Positions 51,959 through 60,692 of a stretch of 64,000 nucleotides of DNA are shown here, one piece after another. A program made the position numbers and the translations under genes. The stretch lies in the NCBI RefSeq assembly GCF_011300875.1, contig NZ_CP049862.1, positions 1,736,001-1,800,000 of the forward strand, read 5' to 3'. The first letter of the stretch is position 1. Every line of letters starts with the position of its first letter. The stretch comes from Sanguibacter sp. HDW7. Its GTDB lineage: Bacteria > Actinomycetota > Actinomycetes > Actinomycetales > Cellulomonadaceae. A model generated the notes under the pieces. That model was given only the letters and a program-made list of their open reading frames with translations. It was not told the DNA's origin and searched no databases.

Positions 51959-52423
51959 ATGCACGTCGAGCTCGTCGAACTGGTACAGCAGCCCCTTCTG
52001 ACGATCCGTGCCGCGGTGCCGGTCGGCGCCCTCGGCGAGTTCCTCCCGGCCGCCTTCGACGAGCTCGCAGCGACACTCGCTGAGGCCGGGATCCCAGCGA
52101 CCGGGCCGTTCCTCGCGTGGTACCACGCGCGCCCCGGAGCCTCGACCGACGTCTCGGCCGCTGTCCCGGTGCCCGACGGCACATCCCTCGACGTCGGGCG
52201 GGCGACGACGACGTCGATCCCGGGCGGGCGCGCCCTCGTGACGACGCACCGCGGCGCATACGCGTGCCTTCCGCACGTGTGGATGCGGCTCGAGGACGAG
52301 CGTGGAGCGCGCGGGCTCGTCGCCCGCGGCGACCTCGTCGAGGAGTACGTCTCCGATCCCGCTCCCGACGGCGACCCCGCTGCGGCCGAGACGCGCCTCG
52401 TCCTGCCCGTCCACGTCCCCTGA
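51959..52423 (+). CDS. GyrI-like/effector-binding domain protein
   Basis: A 154-residue protein matching the small-molecule-binding GyrI-like (AraC effector-binding) domain: MHVELVELVQQPLLTIRAAVPVGALGEFLPAAFDELAATLAEAG at the start, the central PFLAWYHA, and ALVTTHRGAYACLPHVWMRL. There is no DNA-binding domain, so it is a stand-alone sensor or scavenger domain. ATG with AGGAGG; TATGCT (51922-51927) is a possible -10. A cysteine-containing regulator follows 84 nt downstream. Confidence 0.8.
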   Translation: MHVELVELVQQPLLTIRAAVPVGALGEFLPAAFDELAATLAEAGIPATGPFLAWYHARPGASTDVSAAVPVPDGTSLDVGRATTTSIPGGRALVTTHRGAYACLPHVWMRLEDERGARGLVARGDLVEEYVSDPAPDGDPAAAETRLVLPVHVP

Positions 52424-52495
52424 GCAGGCCGGAGGCGCCAGTCGACGACCGTCGCGCTCGGACCGAAGTCCCACGGCCGCCCGCGAGACGCCGTC

Positions 52496-52501
52496 AATAA
52501 T
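52496..52501 (+). promoter_or_regulatory. Leaderless -10 element of the HTH regulator (AATAAT)
   Basis: AATAAT, then TGTGAC (6 nt), then ATG 52508. It lies in the AT-rich string TCAATAATTGTGAC. Confidence 0.45.
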
Positions 52502-52507
52502 TGTGAC

Positions 52508-53338
52508 ATGAGCAACCGTCGTGTCACCACGTACCGCGCGCTCGCCTCGGCGAGCCGGGTCGCGCTGCTCGACGCGCTCCAGCACCGCGACGGCCTCACC
52601 GTCACGGAGCTTGCCCAGGTCGTCGGCATCCACGCGAACACGGCCCGGGAGCATCTGGCGCGGCTCATCGACGCCGGCTTCGTCACCTGCGCTCCCGAGG
52701 AGCGCCGCACGCGAGGCCGCCCGCGCATGCTCTACCACGCGGTCGCGACCCCCGAGCCCGTCACCACCCCGGGACGCGCGGCCGACGAGCGCGACGAGCA
52801 CGCACGCGAGGAGCTGCTCCGGCTGCTCCTCCAGGGCTTCGGCTCGGGCACTCCCCACGACGTCGAGCGTGCCCGTGACCTAGGACGCGAGGCGTCGCGC
52901 CACCCCGGCACCCTGCTCGGCTCCCCCGCCCAGGGCCCGCGGGTCGACGACGGGTGCACGGATCTCGACCCGGTGTCCGGCGCAGGCTGCGCGCAGCTCG
53001 CGCTCCTCGAGGACCACCTCGCCGCCACCGGGTTCGACCCCGAGACGAGCGAGGGTGGCACCGTCCTCGAGACCCACGGCTGCCCGTTCTTCGACCTCGC
53101 CCGCGAGCATCCCGAGGTCGTCTGCAGGCTCCACGAGGGTCTCCTCGAGGGCGTGCTCGCCCGTGGGCGAGGCCCGTGGGTGCTCGACGGCATCGAGACG
53201 TTCGTCGCCCCGGGTCGGTGCATCGTGCGCGTCCGGCGGACGGATGACGCGACGCACGCGCCCAGCCGCGCTCTGCCGACCTTCCCGCAGCGCGCCGCCG
53301 CCACCCGCACCGAGCTGCCGACCGCCCCCCGCGGCTGA
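52508..53338 (+). CDS. ArsR/SufR-like winged-helix regulator with conserved cysteines
   Basis: A 276-residue regulator. Residues 5-80 form a winged helix (RALASASRVALLDALQHRDGLTVTELAQVVGIHANTAREHLARLIDAGFV). The rest resembles the COG2345/SufR group: five cysteines follow at 150, 161, 192, 206 and 238 in the context LETHGCPFFDLAREHPEVVCRLHEGLL. Related proteins bind an Fe-S cluster or metal through such cysteines; which applies here is inference. The tail after residue 245 is variable. Leaderless start. It lies between the GyrI-like gene and glgX. Confidence 0.8.
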   Translation: MSNRRVTTYRALASASRVALLDALQHRDGLTVTELAQVVGIHANTAREHLARLIDAGFVTCAPEERRTRGRPRMLYHAVATPEPVTTPGRAADERDEHAREELLRLLLQGFGSGTPHDVERARDLGREASRHPGTLLGSPAQGPRVDDGCTDLDPVSGAGCAQLALLEDHLAATGFDPETSEGGTVLETHGCPFFDLAREHPEVVCRLHEGLLEGVLARGRGPWVLDGIETFVAPGRCIVRVRRTDDATHAPSRALPTFPQRAAATRTELPTAPRG

Positions 53339-53388
53339 GCACACCTGCGCGCACGCGCGCAGCACCGCGCCCGTGGCACCCTGGGGGG

Positions 53389-55623
53389 ATGAGAACGCGC
53401 CCAGGTCGTCCCTACCCGCTCGGTGCAACCTTCGACGGTGGCGGCACGAACTTCGCGCTCTTCTCGGCCGTCGCCGACCGCGTCGAGCTCTGCCTCCTCG
53501 CCGACGACGGGACCGAGACGCGCCTGGAGGTCACCGAGTCGACCGCGCACGTGTGGCACGTCCACGTGTCCGGCATCGCCCCCGGCCAGCGGTACGGCTT
53601 CCGCGTGCACGGGCCGTACGACCCGGACCAGGGCCACCGCTGCAATCCTGCGAAGCTCCTGCTCGACCCGTACGCGAAGGCCGTCGACGGGATGATCGAC
53701 TCCTCCGACGTCCTGCTTTCCTACACGCGCGCCGCCGACGGCGCGGTGCTCGACGACGCCGCTCACCTCGACGCGCGGGACTCGGCCGCGCACACGATGT
53801 ACTCGGTCGTCGTCAACCCGTTCTTCGACTGGGGCCACGATCGTCCGCCGCGCCACGCCTACCACGAGACCGTCGTGTACGAGGCGCACGTGCGCGGCCT
53901 CACCATGACGCACCCGGCCGTTCCCGAGCACCTGCGCGGTACGTATGCAGGGCTCGCGCACCCGGCCGTCGTCGCGTACCTCAAGGACCTCGGCATCACG
54001 GCCGTCGAGCTCATGCCGGTCCACCAGTTCGTCGACGACCCCGTCCTGCGCGACCGCGGCCTCACGAACTACTGGGGCTACAACACGATCGGGTTCCTCG
54101 CGCCGCACAACGCCTACTCGTCCTCGGGGTCGCGCGGGCAGCAGGTGCACGAGTTCAAGGCGATGGTCAAGGCGCTGCACGAGGCCGACATCGAGGTGAT
54201 CCTCGACGTCGTCTACAACCACACGGCGGAGGGCAACCACATGGGGCCGACGCTCTCGTTCCGCGGCATCGACAACGCGGCGTACTACCGGCTCGTCGAC
54301 GACTCCCCCGCGCACTACTTCGACACGACCGGCACGGGCAACTCCCTGCTCATGCGCTCGCCGCACGTGCTGCAGCTCATCATGGACTCGCTGCGCTACT
54401 GGGTGACCGAGATGCACGTCGACGGCTTCCGCTTCGACCTCGCGGCGACGCTCGCGCGGCAGTTCCACGAGGTCGACCGGCTCTCGGCGTTCTTCGACCT
54501 CGTCCAGCAGGACCCCGTCATCAGCCAGGTCAAGCTCATCGCCGAGCCGTGGGACCTCGGCGACGGGGGCTACCAGGTAGGCGGGTTCCCTCCTCTGTGG
54601 ACCGAGTGGAACGGCCTCTACCGCGACACGGTGCGGGACTTCTGGCGCGGGCAGCCCTCGACGCTGCCGGAGTTCGCCAGCCGGCTCACGGGCTCCTCCG
54701 ACCTCTACGAGAGCACGGGTCGACGCCCCGCCGCGTCGATCAACTTCGTCACGGCGCACGACGGCTTCACGCTCGCGGACCTCGTGAGCTATGACGGCAA
54801 GCACAACGAGGCCAACGGCGAGGGCGGGTGCGACGGCGAGTCGCACAACCGGTCGTGGAACCACGGCGTCGAGGGGCCGACGGACGATCCCGCGGTGCGC
54901 GCCCTGCGCGCGCGCCAGCAGCGCAACTTCCTCGCGACGCTCCTGCTGTCGCAGGGCGTTCCGATGATCTCCCACGGCGACGAGATCGGCCGCACGCAGG
55001 GCGGGAACAACAACGTGTACTGCCAGGACAACGCGACGTCGTGGATGGACTGGGACCTCGACGACGACGCGCGTTCGCTCCTCGCGGTGACGCAGCGCCT
55101 CGTCGCCCTCCGGCGCGAGCATCCCGTGCTGCGACGGCGCCGGTTCCTCACGGGCCGACCGCCCGAGCACCTTCCCGACGGCACGCAGGTCCCCGCCGAC
55201 GCCCTGCCGGACGTCGTGTGGTTCGACACGAGCGGCGACGTGATGGACCAGGCCGACTGGGACGCGTCGTTCGCGCGCACGGTCGGAGTGCTGCTCGACG
55301 GCGAGGCGATCACCGAGCCCGACGCCGCGGGCGACCGGCTCGTCGACGACACCGTCCTCGTCCTCTTCAACGCCTACTCCGAGGACGTGACGTTCACGCT
55401 CCCGTCCGCCAGGTACGGGACGACGTGGACGCTCGTGCTGCGCACCGACGACCCCGACGCGCCGCGCGCGGTGCCGGGCGACGGGCAGGTCTCGGGCGTC
55501 GTGGACGCGGGCGCGCAGCTTCTCGTGACGTCACGCTCAGTCGTCGTGCTCGTCCGTCCCCCGCTCCACGCCCTGGTCGTGCCGCTCCCCCACACGCCAC
55601 GGACGGCGACACCCGAGGGCTGA
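53389..55623 (+). CDS. glgX: Glycogen debranching enzyme GlgX
   Basis: GlgX hydrolyses alpha-1,6 branches of glycogen limit dextrins. The 744-residue GH13 protein has an N-terminal CBM48-like domain (GRPYPLGATFDGGGTNFALFSAVADRVELCL), VYEAHVRGLTMTHP, VILDVVYNHTAEGN, the nucleophile Asp in HVDGFRFDLA, the acid/base Glu in KLIAEPWDLG, and the third Asp in FVTAHDGFT. The C-terminal domain follows (NNNVYCQDNATSWMDWDL). CACCCT lies 6 nt before the ATG. No other glycogen gene is in the window. Confidence 0.95.
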   Translation: MRTRPGRPYPLGATFDGGGTNFALFSAVADRVELCLLADDGTETRLEVTESTAHVWHVHVSGIAPGQRYGFRVHGPYDPDQGHRCNPAKLLLDPYAKAVDGMIDSSDVLLSYTRAADGAVLDDAAHLDARDSAAHTMYSVVVNPFFDWGHDRPPRHAYHETVVYEAHVRGLTMTHPAVPEHLRGTYAGLAHPAVVAYLKDLGITAVELMPVHQFVDDPVLRDRGLTNYWGYNTIGFLAPHNAYSSSGSRGQQVHEFKAMVKALHEADIEVILDVVYNHTAEGNHMGPTLSFRGIDNAAYYRLVDDSPAHYFDTTGTGNSLLMRSPHVLQLIMDSLRYWVTEMHVDGFRFDLAATLARQFHEVDRLSAFFDLVQQDPVISQVKLIAEPWDLGDGGYQVGGFPPLWTEWNGLYRDTVRDFWRGQPSTLPEFASRLTGSSDLYESTGRRPAASINFVTAHDGFTLADLVSYDGKHNEANGEGGCDGESHNRSWNHGVEGPTDDPAVRALRARQQRNFLATLLLSQGVPMISHGDEIGRTQGGNNNVYCQDNATSWMDWDLDDDARSLLAVTQRLVALRREHPVLRRRRFLTGRPPEHLPDGTQVPADALPDVVWFDTSGDVMDQADWDASFARTVGVLLDGEAITEPDAAGDRLVDDTVLVLFNAYSEDVTFTLPSARYGTTWTLVLRTDDPDAPRAVPGDGQVSGVVDAGAQLLVTSRSVVVLVRPPLHALVVPLPHTPRTATPEG

Positions 55624-55717
55624 CGGGCGCGCGTCCCGGCGCGCGGCCGGCGCCCGGTGCGGGATACTCCCCGGAGACGGGCGGCGACGGAGCCGCCCCG
55701 ACGACGGGAGTCCGCAC

Positions 55718-56584
55718 ATGGGCAAGAAGAAGCTGGCACGGCTCGACTCGCTTCCGGACGCGCTGCGGGCGGGCGCCGAGCCCGGGTCCTTCGACCTCGC
55801 GGGCATGGACCGCGCCGCGACGCCCGGGATCAAGGACGTCGCGACCGCCGCGGACCTGCGCGCGCTGCTGGGCGACGAGCTCGCTGACCTCCAGGAGCGG
55901 CTCTTCGCCGAGGGCCGCACGGACGGCACGCGCTCCGTGCTGCTCGTCATCCAGGGCCTCGACACCGCGGGCAAGGGTGGCATCGTCCGGCACGTCGCGG
56001 GCATGGTCGACCCTCAGGGCCTTGCGATCCGCTCGTTCGGCGTCCCGACGCCCGAGGAGCGCGAGCACGACTTCCTCTGGCGGATCCGCAAGGCGCTGCC
56101 GCCCGCGGGACGCATCGGCGTGTTCGACCGCTCGCACTACGAGGACGTCCTCGTCGCACGCGTCAAGAACCTCGTCGCGCCCGAGGTCTGGGAGGCGCGC
56201 TACGACGAGATCGTCGCGTTCGAGCGCGAGCTCGTCGCGAGCGGCACGACGATCGTCAAGGTCGCGCTCATGGTCTCCCACGACGAGCAGCACGACCGTC
56301 TCGCCGCGAGGCTCGAGCGTCCCGACAAGCAGTGGAAGTACAACCCGAGCGACGTCGACACGCGTCTGCTCTGGGACGACTACCAGGAGGCCTACCAGGC
56401 CGTGCTCGACCGCACGAGCATCCCCGAGGCACCCTGGTACGTCGTTCCTGCGGACTCCAAGGACTACGCGCGCCTCGCCGTGACGAAACTGCTGCTCGAC
56501 GCGCTCCGCACGCTCGACCTCGGCTGGCCCACGGTCGACTACGACGTCGAGGTCGAGAAGGCGCGGCTCGCCGCGACCCGCTGA
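55718..56584 (+). CDS. ppk2: Polyphosphate kinase 2 family protein
   Basis: PPK2 enzymes transfer phosphate between polyphosphate and nucleotides. The 288-residue protein has Walker A GLDTAGKGG (80-88), Walker B DRSHYEDVL (137-145), and the lid region KQWKYNPSDVDTRLLWDDYQEAY. Length and motifs fit one-domain PPK2; whether it favours NDP or NMP as acceptor cannot be told by eye. ATG with GGGAG. It follows glgX by 94 nt, which fits carbon and phosphate storage but does not prove a joint operon. Confidence 0.92.
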   Translation: MGKKKLARLDSLPDALRAGAEPGSFDLAGMDRAATPGIKDVATAADLRALLGDELADLQERLFAEGRTDGTRSVLLVIQGLDTAGKGGIVRHVAGMVDPQGLAIRSFGVPTPEEREHDFLWRIRKALPPAGRIGVFDRSHYEDVLVARVKNLVAPEVWEARYDEIVAFERELVASGTTIVKVALMVSHDEQHDRLAARLERPDKQWKYNPSDVDTRLLWDDYQEAYQAVLDRTSIPEAPWYVVPADSKDYARLAVTKLLLDALRTLDLGWPTVDYDVEVEKARLAATR

Positions 56585-56599
56585 CCGGACGCCGGCGCG

Positions 56600-57652
56600 T
56601 CAGACCGACGTCGGCGCGCCGGCCGTCCCGGCTGCGACGAGCTCGCGGCCCTCCTGCGCGAGCGCGCCGAGGCGTGAGAGCGTGCGCAGGTACTTCTTGC
56701 GGTAGCCGCCCGCGAGCATCTGCGACGTGAAGAGCGCTGTGCGCTCGTCGCCGCCGAGCAGGACGGGCACGCCCCGGTCGTAGAGCCGGTCGGCGAGGAC
56801 GACGAGCCGCAGCGCGTCGTCCTGACGGTCGACGGTCCGCACACCGCGCAGAGCGACGAGCTCGACGCCGTCGAGCAGCGCGCCGTAGCGGCTCGGGTGG
56901 ACCGTGCGCAGGTGCGCGAGCAGGTCGTCGAGGAAGTCGCACGTCGCCCCGGCGCGGTGGGCCGTGGCCGCGACGAGCAGGTGGTCGGGCAACGGGTGGG
57001 CGTCGGTGACGACGGCACGCTGACGGTAGTCGTCGCCGTCGACGCGCAGCACCTCGAAGCGGGCGGAGAGCGCCTGGATCTCGCGGAGGAAGTCCTCAGC
57101 GGCGAAGCGGCCCTCCCCGAGGGCGTCGGGCAGGGTGTTCGACGTCGCGGCGAGCGCGACGTCGCGGTCGGCGAGCTCCCGCAGGAGCCGCGAGACGAGC
57201 ACCGTGTCACCCGGGTCGTCGAGCTCGAACTCGTCGATGCACACGAGGTCGAGCGCGCCGAGCGCGTCGACGGTCGCGGCGAAGCCGAGCGCGCCGACGA
57301 GGTTCGTGTACTCGACGAACGTGCCGAACGCGGCCCGCTCGGGACCGAGCGCGTTCGCGAGGGCGGCGAGCAGGTGGGTCTTGCCGACGCCGAAGCCGCC
57401 GTCGAGGTAGACCGCGGGAGGTGTCACGCGTCGCCGGCGCAGGAGCGCCCCGAGCCCGCGCACGGGCGCCATCAGCTGCTCGGCGACCTGCGCGAGGCGC
57501 TCGACCGCGGCCTGCTGGCTCGGGTGAGCCGCGTCAGGCACGTAGCTCGCGAAGGAGGCGCCCTCGAAGTGCCGCGGGGGCACGAGGTCCGTGAGGAGCC
57601 GCTCGCGCCCGACGGCGGGGCGCACGTCGCACAGCGCGGTCGGTCGGGTCAC
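56600..57652 (-). CDS. zapE: Cell division protein ZapE (AFG1-like ATPase)
   Basis: An AAA+-like P-loop ATPase of the AFG1/ZapE family, 350 residues. Walker A is GGFGVGKTH (85-93) and Walker B CIDEFEL (138-144), followed by ATSNTLPDAL (sensor) and the C-terminal DALRLVVLADRLYDRGVPVLLGG. In E. coli ZapE modulates the Z-ring under stress. The frame continues upstream, but GTG 57652 stands 6 nt after TACCGT. It converges on ppk2 with 15 nt between the stops. Confidence 0.92.
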   Translation of the reverse strand: MTRPTALCDVRPAVGRERLLTDLVPPRHFEGASFASYVPDAAHPSQQAAVERLAQVAEQLMAPVRGLGALLRRRRVTPPAVYLDGGFGVGKTHLLAALANALGPERAAFGTFVEYTNLVGALGFAATVDALGALDLVCIDEFELDDPGDTVLVSRLLRELADRDVALAATSNTLPDALGEGRFAAEDFLREIQALSARFEVLRVDGDDYRQRAVVTDAHPLPDHLLVAATAHRAGATCDFLDDLLAHLRTVHPSRYGALLDGVELVALRGVRTVDRQDDALRLVVLADRLYDRGVPVLLGGDERTALFTSQMLAGGYRKKYLRTLSRLGALAQEGRELVAAGTAGAPTSV

Positions 57653-57658
57653 CCGTCC

Positions 57659-57664
57659 ACGGTA
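57659..57664 (-). promoter_or_regulatory. Leaderless -10 element of zapE (TACCGT)
   Basis: TACCGT, then 6 nt, then GTG 57652 on the minus strand. Confidence 0.55.
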
Positions 57665-57737
57665 TCCGCGGCAACCCCGGTCCGGGACCTTGGTCCCGCG
57701 CCTCACGGTGCGACGCTCGTCACACCGCGCTCCGTCC

Positions 57738-57743
57738 TAGGCT
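57738..57743 (+). promoter_or_regulatory. Leaderless -10 element of the RibD-like gene (TAGGCT)
   Basis: TAGGCT, then TGCCGC (6 nt), then ATG 57750. It is the same hexamer and spacing as rarA. Confidence 0.6.
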
Positions 57744-57749
57744 TGCCGC

Positions 57750-58547
57750 ATGACCTCCCTGAGCGACCGGCCCACGTTCGACCTCCTCGTCGCCGAGGGT
57801 GCGACCGCGGGCGGCACGATCCTGCCCCCCGAGACCGACGAGCCCGGGCTCGGCCTTCTCCTCGCGCACCCCGCGACGAGCCGGCGCGAGGGCGCCGTGC
57901 CGGGCGCGTGGGTCCGCGCGAACATGATCTCGACGGTCGACGGCGCGGCGTGGGGCCACGACCACCGCTCGGGCTCGATCAACGGCCCCGCCGACCTGCG
58001 GGTCTTCGAGGTGCTGCGCGCCCTCGCCGACGTCGTCCTCGTCGGGGCAGGCACCGTCCGCGCCGAGGGCTACGGGCCGATCGAAGTGCCCGCCCACCTG
58101 CGCGGGCTCCGCGCGGAGCAGGGCGGGGCGGACAGGCTCGTCCTCGCCGTCGTCACGCGCTCGGGCGAGGTCCCGGAGCACCTCCGGGCGGACGCGACCG
58201 TCCTCGTCGTCACGTCGTCCGCGGGTGCGCAGCGGCTCGACGGGGCGGTCCCGCCCGAGCGGCTCGTCGTCGCCGGCACGGACGACGTCGACCTGCGCGC
58301 CGCGCTCACGGACCTCGCGGGCCGCGGCCTGCGCCGCATCCTCACCGAGGGTGGCCCGCACCTGCTCGCCGACCTCCTCGGCGACGGCCTCGTCGACGAC
58401 CTCTGCGTGACGACCAGCCCGACGGCCGCCGGTCCCGGGGCAGGCCGGATCGTCGCGGGCGACGCCGTCCCGGGCGGGGGCGGGTTGCGGCTCGCGACCC
58501 TGCTGCGGGCTCGCGACGTGCTCGTCGCCCGCTGGCGCACCGCCTGA
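57750..58547 (+). CDS. RibD C-terminal/dihydrofolate reductase-fold pyrimidine reductase family protein
   Basis: A 265-residue protein of the RibD reductase domain fold without the deaminase part. Marks: VRANMISTVDGAAWG, DLRVFEVLRALADVVLVGAGTVRAEGYG, and LRRILTEGGPHLLADLLGDGLVDDLCVTTSP. Stand-alone proteins of this kind are common in actinobacteria; the substrate is not established, and no riboflavin gene is beside it. Confidence 0.87.
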   Translation: MTSLSDRPTFDLLVAEGATAGGTILPPETDEPGLGLLLAHPATSRREGAVPGAWVRANMISTVDGAAWGHDHRSGSINGPADLRVFEVLRALADVVLVGAGTVRAEGYGPIEVPAHLRGLRAEQGGADRLVLAVVTRSGEVPEHLRADATVLVVTSSAGAQRLDGAVPPERLVVAGTDDVDLRAALTDLAGRGLRRILTEGGPHLLADLLGDGLVDDLCVTTSPTAAGPGAGRIVAGDAVPGGGGLRLATLLRARDVLVARWRTA

Positions 58548-58562
58548 CGCGGAGCAGCCGGC

Positions 58563-59318
58563 TCAGGCCCCGGGCGCCTCTCCCCGCACGGTACCGCCCG
58601 CACGGCGGATCGTCGCGCGCGCGAGCTGGTCGGTCGAGTCGACGAAGAGCGGCTCGTCGAGCAGCCCGTGGTCGACCGCGACGACCGAGAGCTCGGTGCA
58701 TCCGAGGATGACGGCCTGCGCCCCTCGCTCGACGAGACGTTCGACCACGCCGCGCAGCGCCTCGAGGTCCGCGGGGCGGCCGGCCTTCACCTGGTCGTAG
58801 ATGATCGACGTGACGACCGCCTGGTCGGCCTCGTCGGGCACGAGCGTAGCGACGCCGTAGGCGTCGAACGCGTCCTGGTAGACGCCCGACGACGACGTCC
58901 CGCTCGTGGCGAGGAGCCCGACCGCGCGCAGCCCCGGCACGCGGTCGCGCACGGCGTCGACCGTCGTCGCGATGATCGAGACGAACGGCACCGAGATCGC
59001 GTCGAGCACCTGCTGCGTGAAGTAGTGCGCCGTGTTGCACGGCATGACGAGGAAGTCAGCGCCGAACTCCTCCAGGCGCCGGGCGTCCCGCGCGAGCACC
59101 GGGCCCGGGTCCTGCTCGGAACGGCCGAGGACGAACTCGGTGCGGTCCGGGATCGTCGCGTGGTTGAGCACGACCATGTCGACGTGGTCCTGGTCGCGCT
59201 CGGCGACCGTGAGCCGGACGACGTGGTTGAGGAAGTACGCGGTCGCGAGCGGCCCGACCCCGCCGACGACCCCGACGAAGGGGCGGGTACCAGGGGCGTT
59301 GCTTCGCTCGGACGTCAC
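58563..59318 (-). CDS. Aspartate/glutamate racemase family protein
   Basis: A 251-residue two-cysteine, PLP-independent amino-acid racemase. The catalytic cysteines are Cys94 (VMPCNTAHYF) and Cys207 (VILGCTELS), and the start GVVGGVGPLATAYFL is that of aspartate racemases. GTG 59318 lies 6 nt after TAGCAT (leaderless). It is divergent from the ATP-grasp gene with 138 nt between. Together they could make a D-amino acid and ligate it (see findings). Confidence 0.9.
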   Translation of the reverse strand: MTSERSNAPGTRPFVGVVGGVGPLATAYFLNHVVRLTVAERDQDHVDMVVLNHATIPDRTEFVLGRSEQDPGPVLARDARRLEEFGADFLVMPCNTAHYFTQQVLDAISVPFVSIIATTVDAVRDRVPGLRAVGLLATSGTSSSGVYQDAFDAYGVATLVPDEADQAVVTSIIYDQVKAGRPADLEALRGVVERLVERGAQAVILGCTELSVVAVDHGLLDEPLFVDSTDQLARATIRRAGGTVRGEAPGA

Positions 59319-59324
59319 CTCGTC

Positions 59325-59330
59325 ATGCTA
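59325..59330 (-). promoter_or_regulatory. Leaderless -10 element of the racemase (TAGCAT)
   Basis: TAGCAT, then GACGAG (6 nt), then GTG 59318 on the minus strand. Confidence 0.55.
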
Positions 59331-59396
59331 GACCCCGCGCACCCGCACAGTCGGGCGACGGACGTCCCGGCCCGGCGCCCGGATGGGGCTCCGTCG

Positions 59397-59402
59397 TAGG
59401 AT
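59397..59402 (+). promoter_or_regulatory. Probable -10 of the ATP-grasp gene (TAGGAT)
   Basis: TAGGAT lies 54 nt before ATG 59457, leaving a leader of about 48 nt with a CTGGAG ribosome-binding site. Confidence 0.45.
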
Positions 59403-59456
59403 GACAAGGCTCGCGGCGCCCCGCGCCGGTCGCTTCCCCACCTGGAGCCCCGTCGC

Positions 59457-60692
59457 ATGACCTACGGCAACGCCGAGTTCGTCCCCGTGATCCTCGGGAC
59501 GAACATCAACACGTACAACATGGCTCGCTCGCTCCACGAGGCGTTCGGCGTCCGGACCATCGCGCTCGGGCGCGCGGCCCTCCGCGAGACCGCGTCGTCG
59601 AGCATCGTCGACGTCCGTGCGCACACCAGCCTCGGGGACCCGGAGGTCGTCGTCGCGACGCTCCTCGACCTCGCGGCGGAGCTCCGCGCGGACGGACGCA
59701 CGCTCCTGCTGCTGCCGAACATCGAGTTCTACGCCGGCGTCGTCCTCGACCACCGGAATGCCCTCGAGGAGCACTACGTCATCCCGCTCGTGCGCAAGGA
59801 GCTCGCCGACCGGCTCATGCACAAGGCTCGCTTCGCGGAGCTGTGCGCCGAGCTCGGGATCCCGCACCCGCAGACCGTCGTCGTGCGACCCGGCCCGGTC
59901 GACGCGGCCCTCGGTGACGGGCTGCCCTTCGCCTACCCCGTCATCGTCAAGCCCGCAAACACCGACATCTACCCGCGGCTGCGGTTCCCTGGCAAGCAGA
60001 AGGTCTATCTCGCGGACGACGCCGCCGAGCTGCGCGACGTCGTGCGTCGCATGTTCGAGGGCGGCTACGACGACGACATCGTCGTCCAGGAGTACCTCGC
60101 GGGCGACGAGTCGGTCATGCAGGTCGTCAACACCTACTCCGACCGCCACGGACGCATGCGCTTCCTGTCGCTCGGGCAGATCGTCCTCGGCGAGCCCGAC
60201 CCAGGCCTCGTGGGCAACTACAACGCGATCGTCACGACGCACGACGACGACGTGACGGCGACCGTCCGCAGGCTCCTCGACGGCGTCGGCTACACGGGGC
60301 CCGCCAACCTCGACGTCATGATCGACACGCGGACGGGTGCGCGCACGATCCTCGAGGTGAACCTGCGCCAGGGAGCGGCGAGCTTCTACACGATGGCCGC
60401 GGGCGGCAACCTCACGCGCTGCTACGTCGACGACCTCGTCCGCGGTGACGAGCTACCCGACGTCGTCACGCAGGACGAGCGGCTCTGGCTCAACGTGCCG
60501 TACCTCGTGGCGCGCCTCTACGCGCCGCGGTCGCTGCGCCCGATGCTGCGGGCCGCGCGTCGCCACGGCATCACGCACACCCTGCGCTACGCCGCGGACC
60601 GTTCGCCCCGCAGGCTGCTCGAGCTGGCCCGTATCGACCTGCGCCGCACGCTCGACTTCGTGCGGCACGGCCGCGAGCGTCTCAACCGCTGA
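59457..60692 (+). CDS. ATP-grasp carboxylate-amine ligase, D-aspartate ligase-like
   Basis: A 411-residue ATP-grasp enzyme. The nucleotide lysine is Lys165 (YPVIVKPANTD), the adenine-contact strand is VVQEYLAGDES (about 209-219), and metal ligands lie in DVMIDTRTGARTILEVNLRQGA (Glu300, Asn302). The N-terminus VILGTNINTYNMARSLHEAFG and length resemble D-aspartate ligase (Aslfm of Enterococcus faecium), which adds D-Asp to the stem-peptide lysine. A basic helical C-terminus (360-411) may touch the membrane. Its 3' end overlaps the convergent aminotransferase gene by 11 bp. Substrate is inference. Confidence 0.8.
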   Translation: MTYGNAEFVPVILGTNINTYNMARSLHEAFGVRTIALGRAALRETASSSIVDVRAHTSLGDPEVVVATLLDLAAELRADGRTLLLLPNIEFYAGVVLDHRNALEEHYVIPLVRKELADRLMHKARFAELCAELGIPHPQTVVVRPGPVDAALGDGLPFAYPVIVKPANTDIYPRLRFPGKQKVYLADDAAELRDVVRRMFEGGYDDDIVVQEYLAGDESVMQVVNTYSDRHGRMRFLSLGQIVLGEPDPGLVGNYNAIVTTHDDDVTATVRRLLDGVGYTGPANLDVMIDTRTGARTILEVNLRQGAASFYTMAAGGNLTRCYVDDLVRGDELPDVVTQDERLWLNVPYLVARLYAPRSLRPMLRAARRHGITHTLRYAADRSPRRLLELARIDLRRTLDFVRHGRERLNR

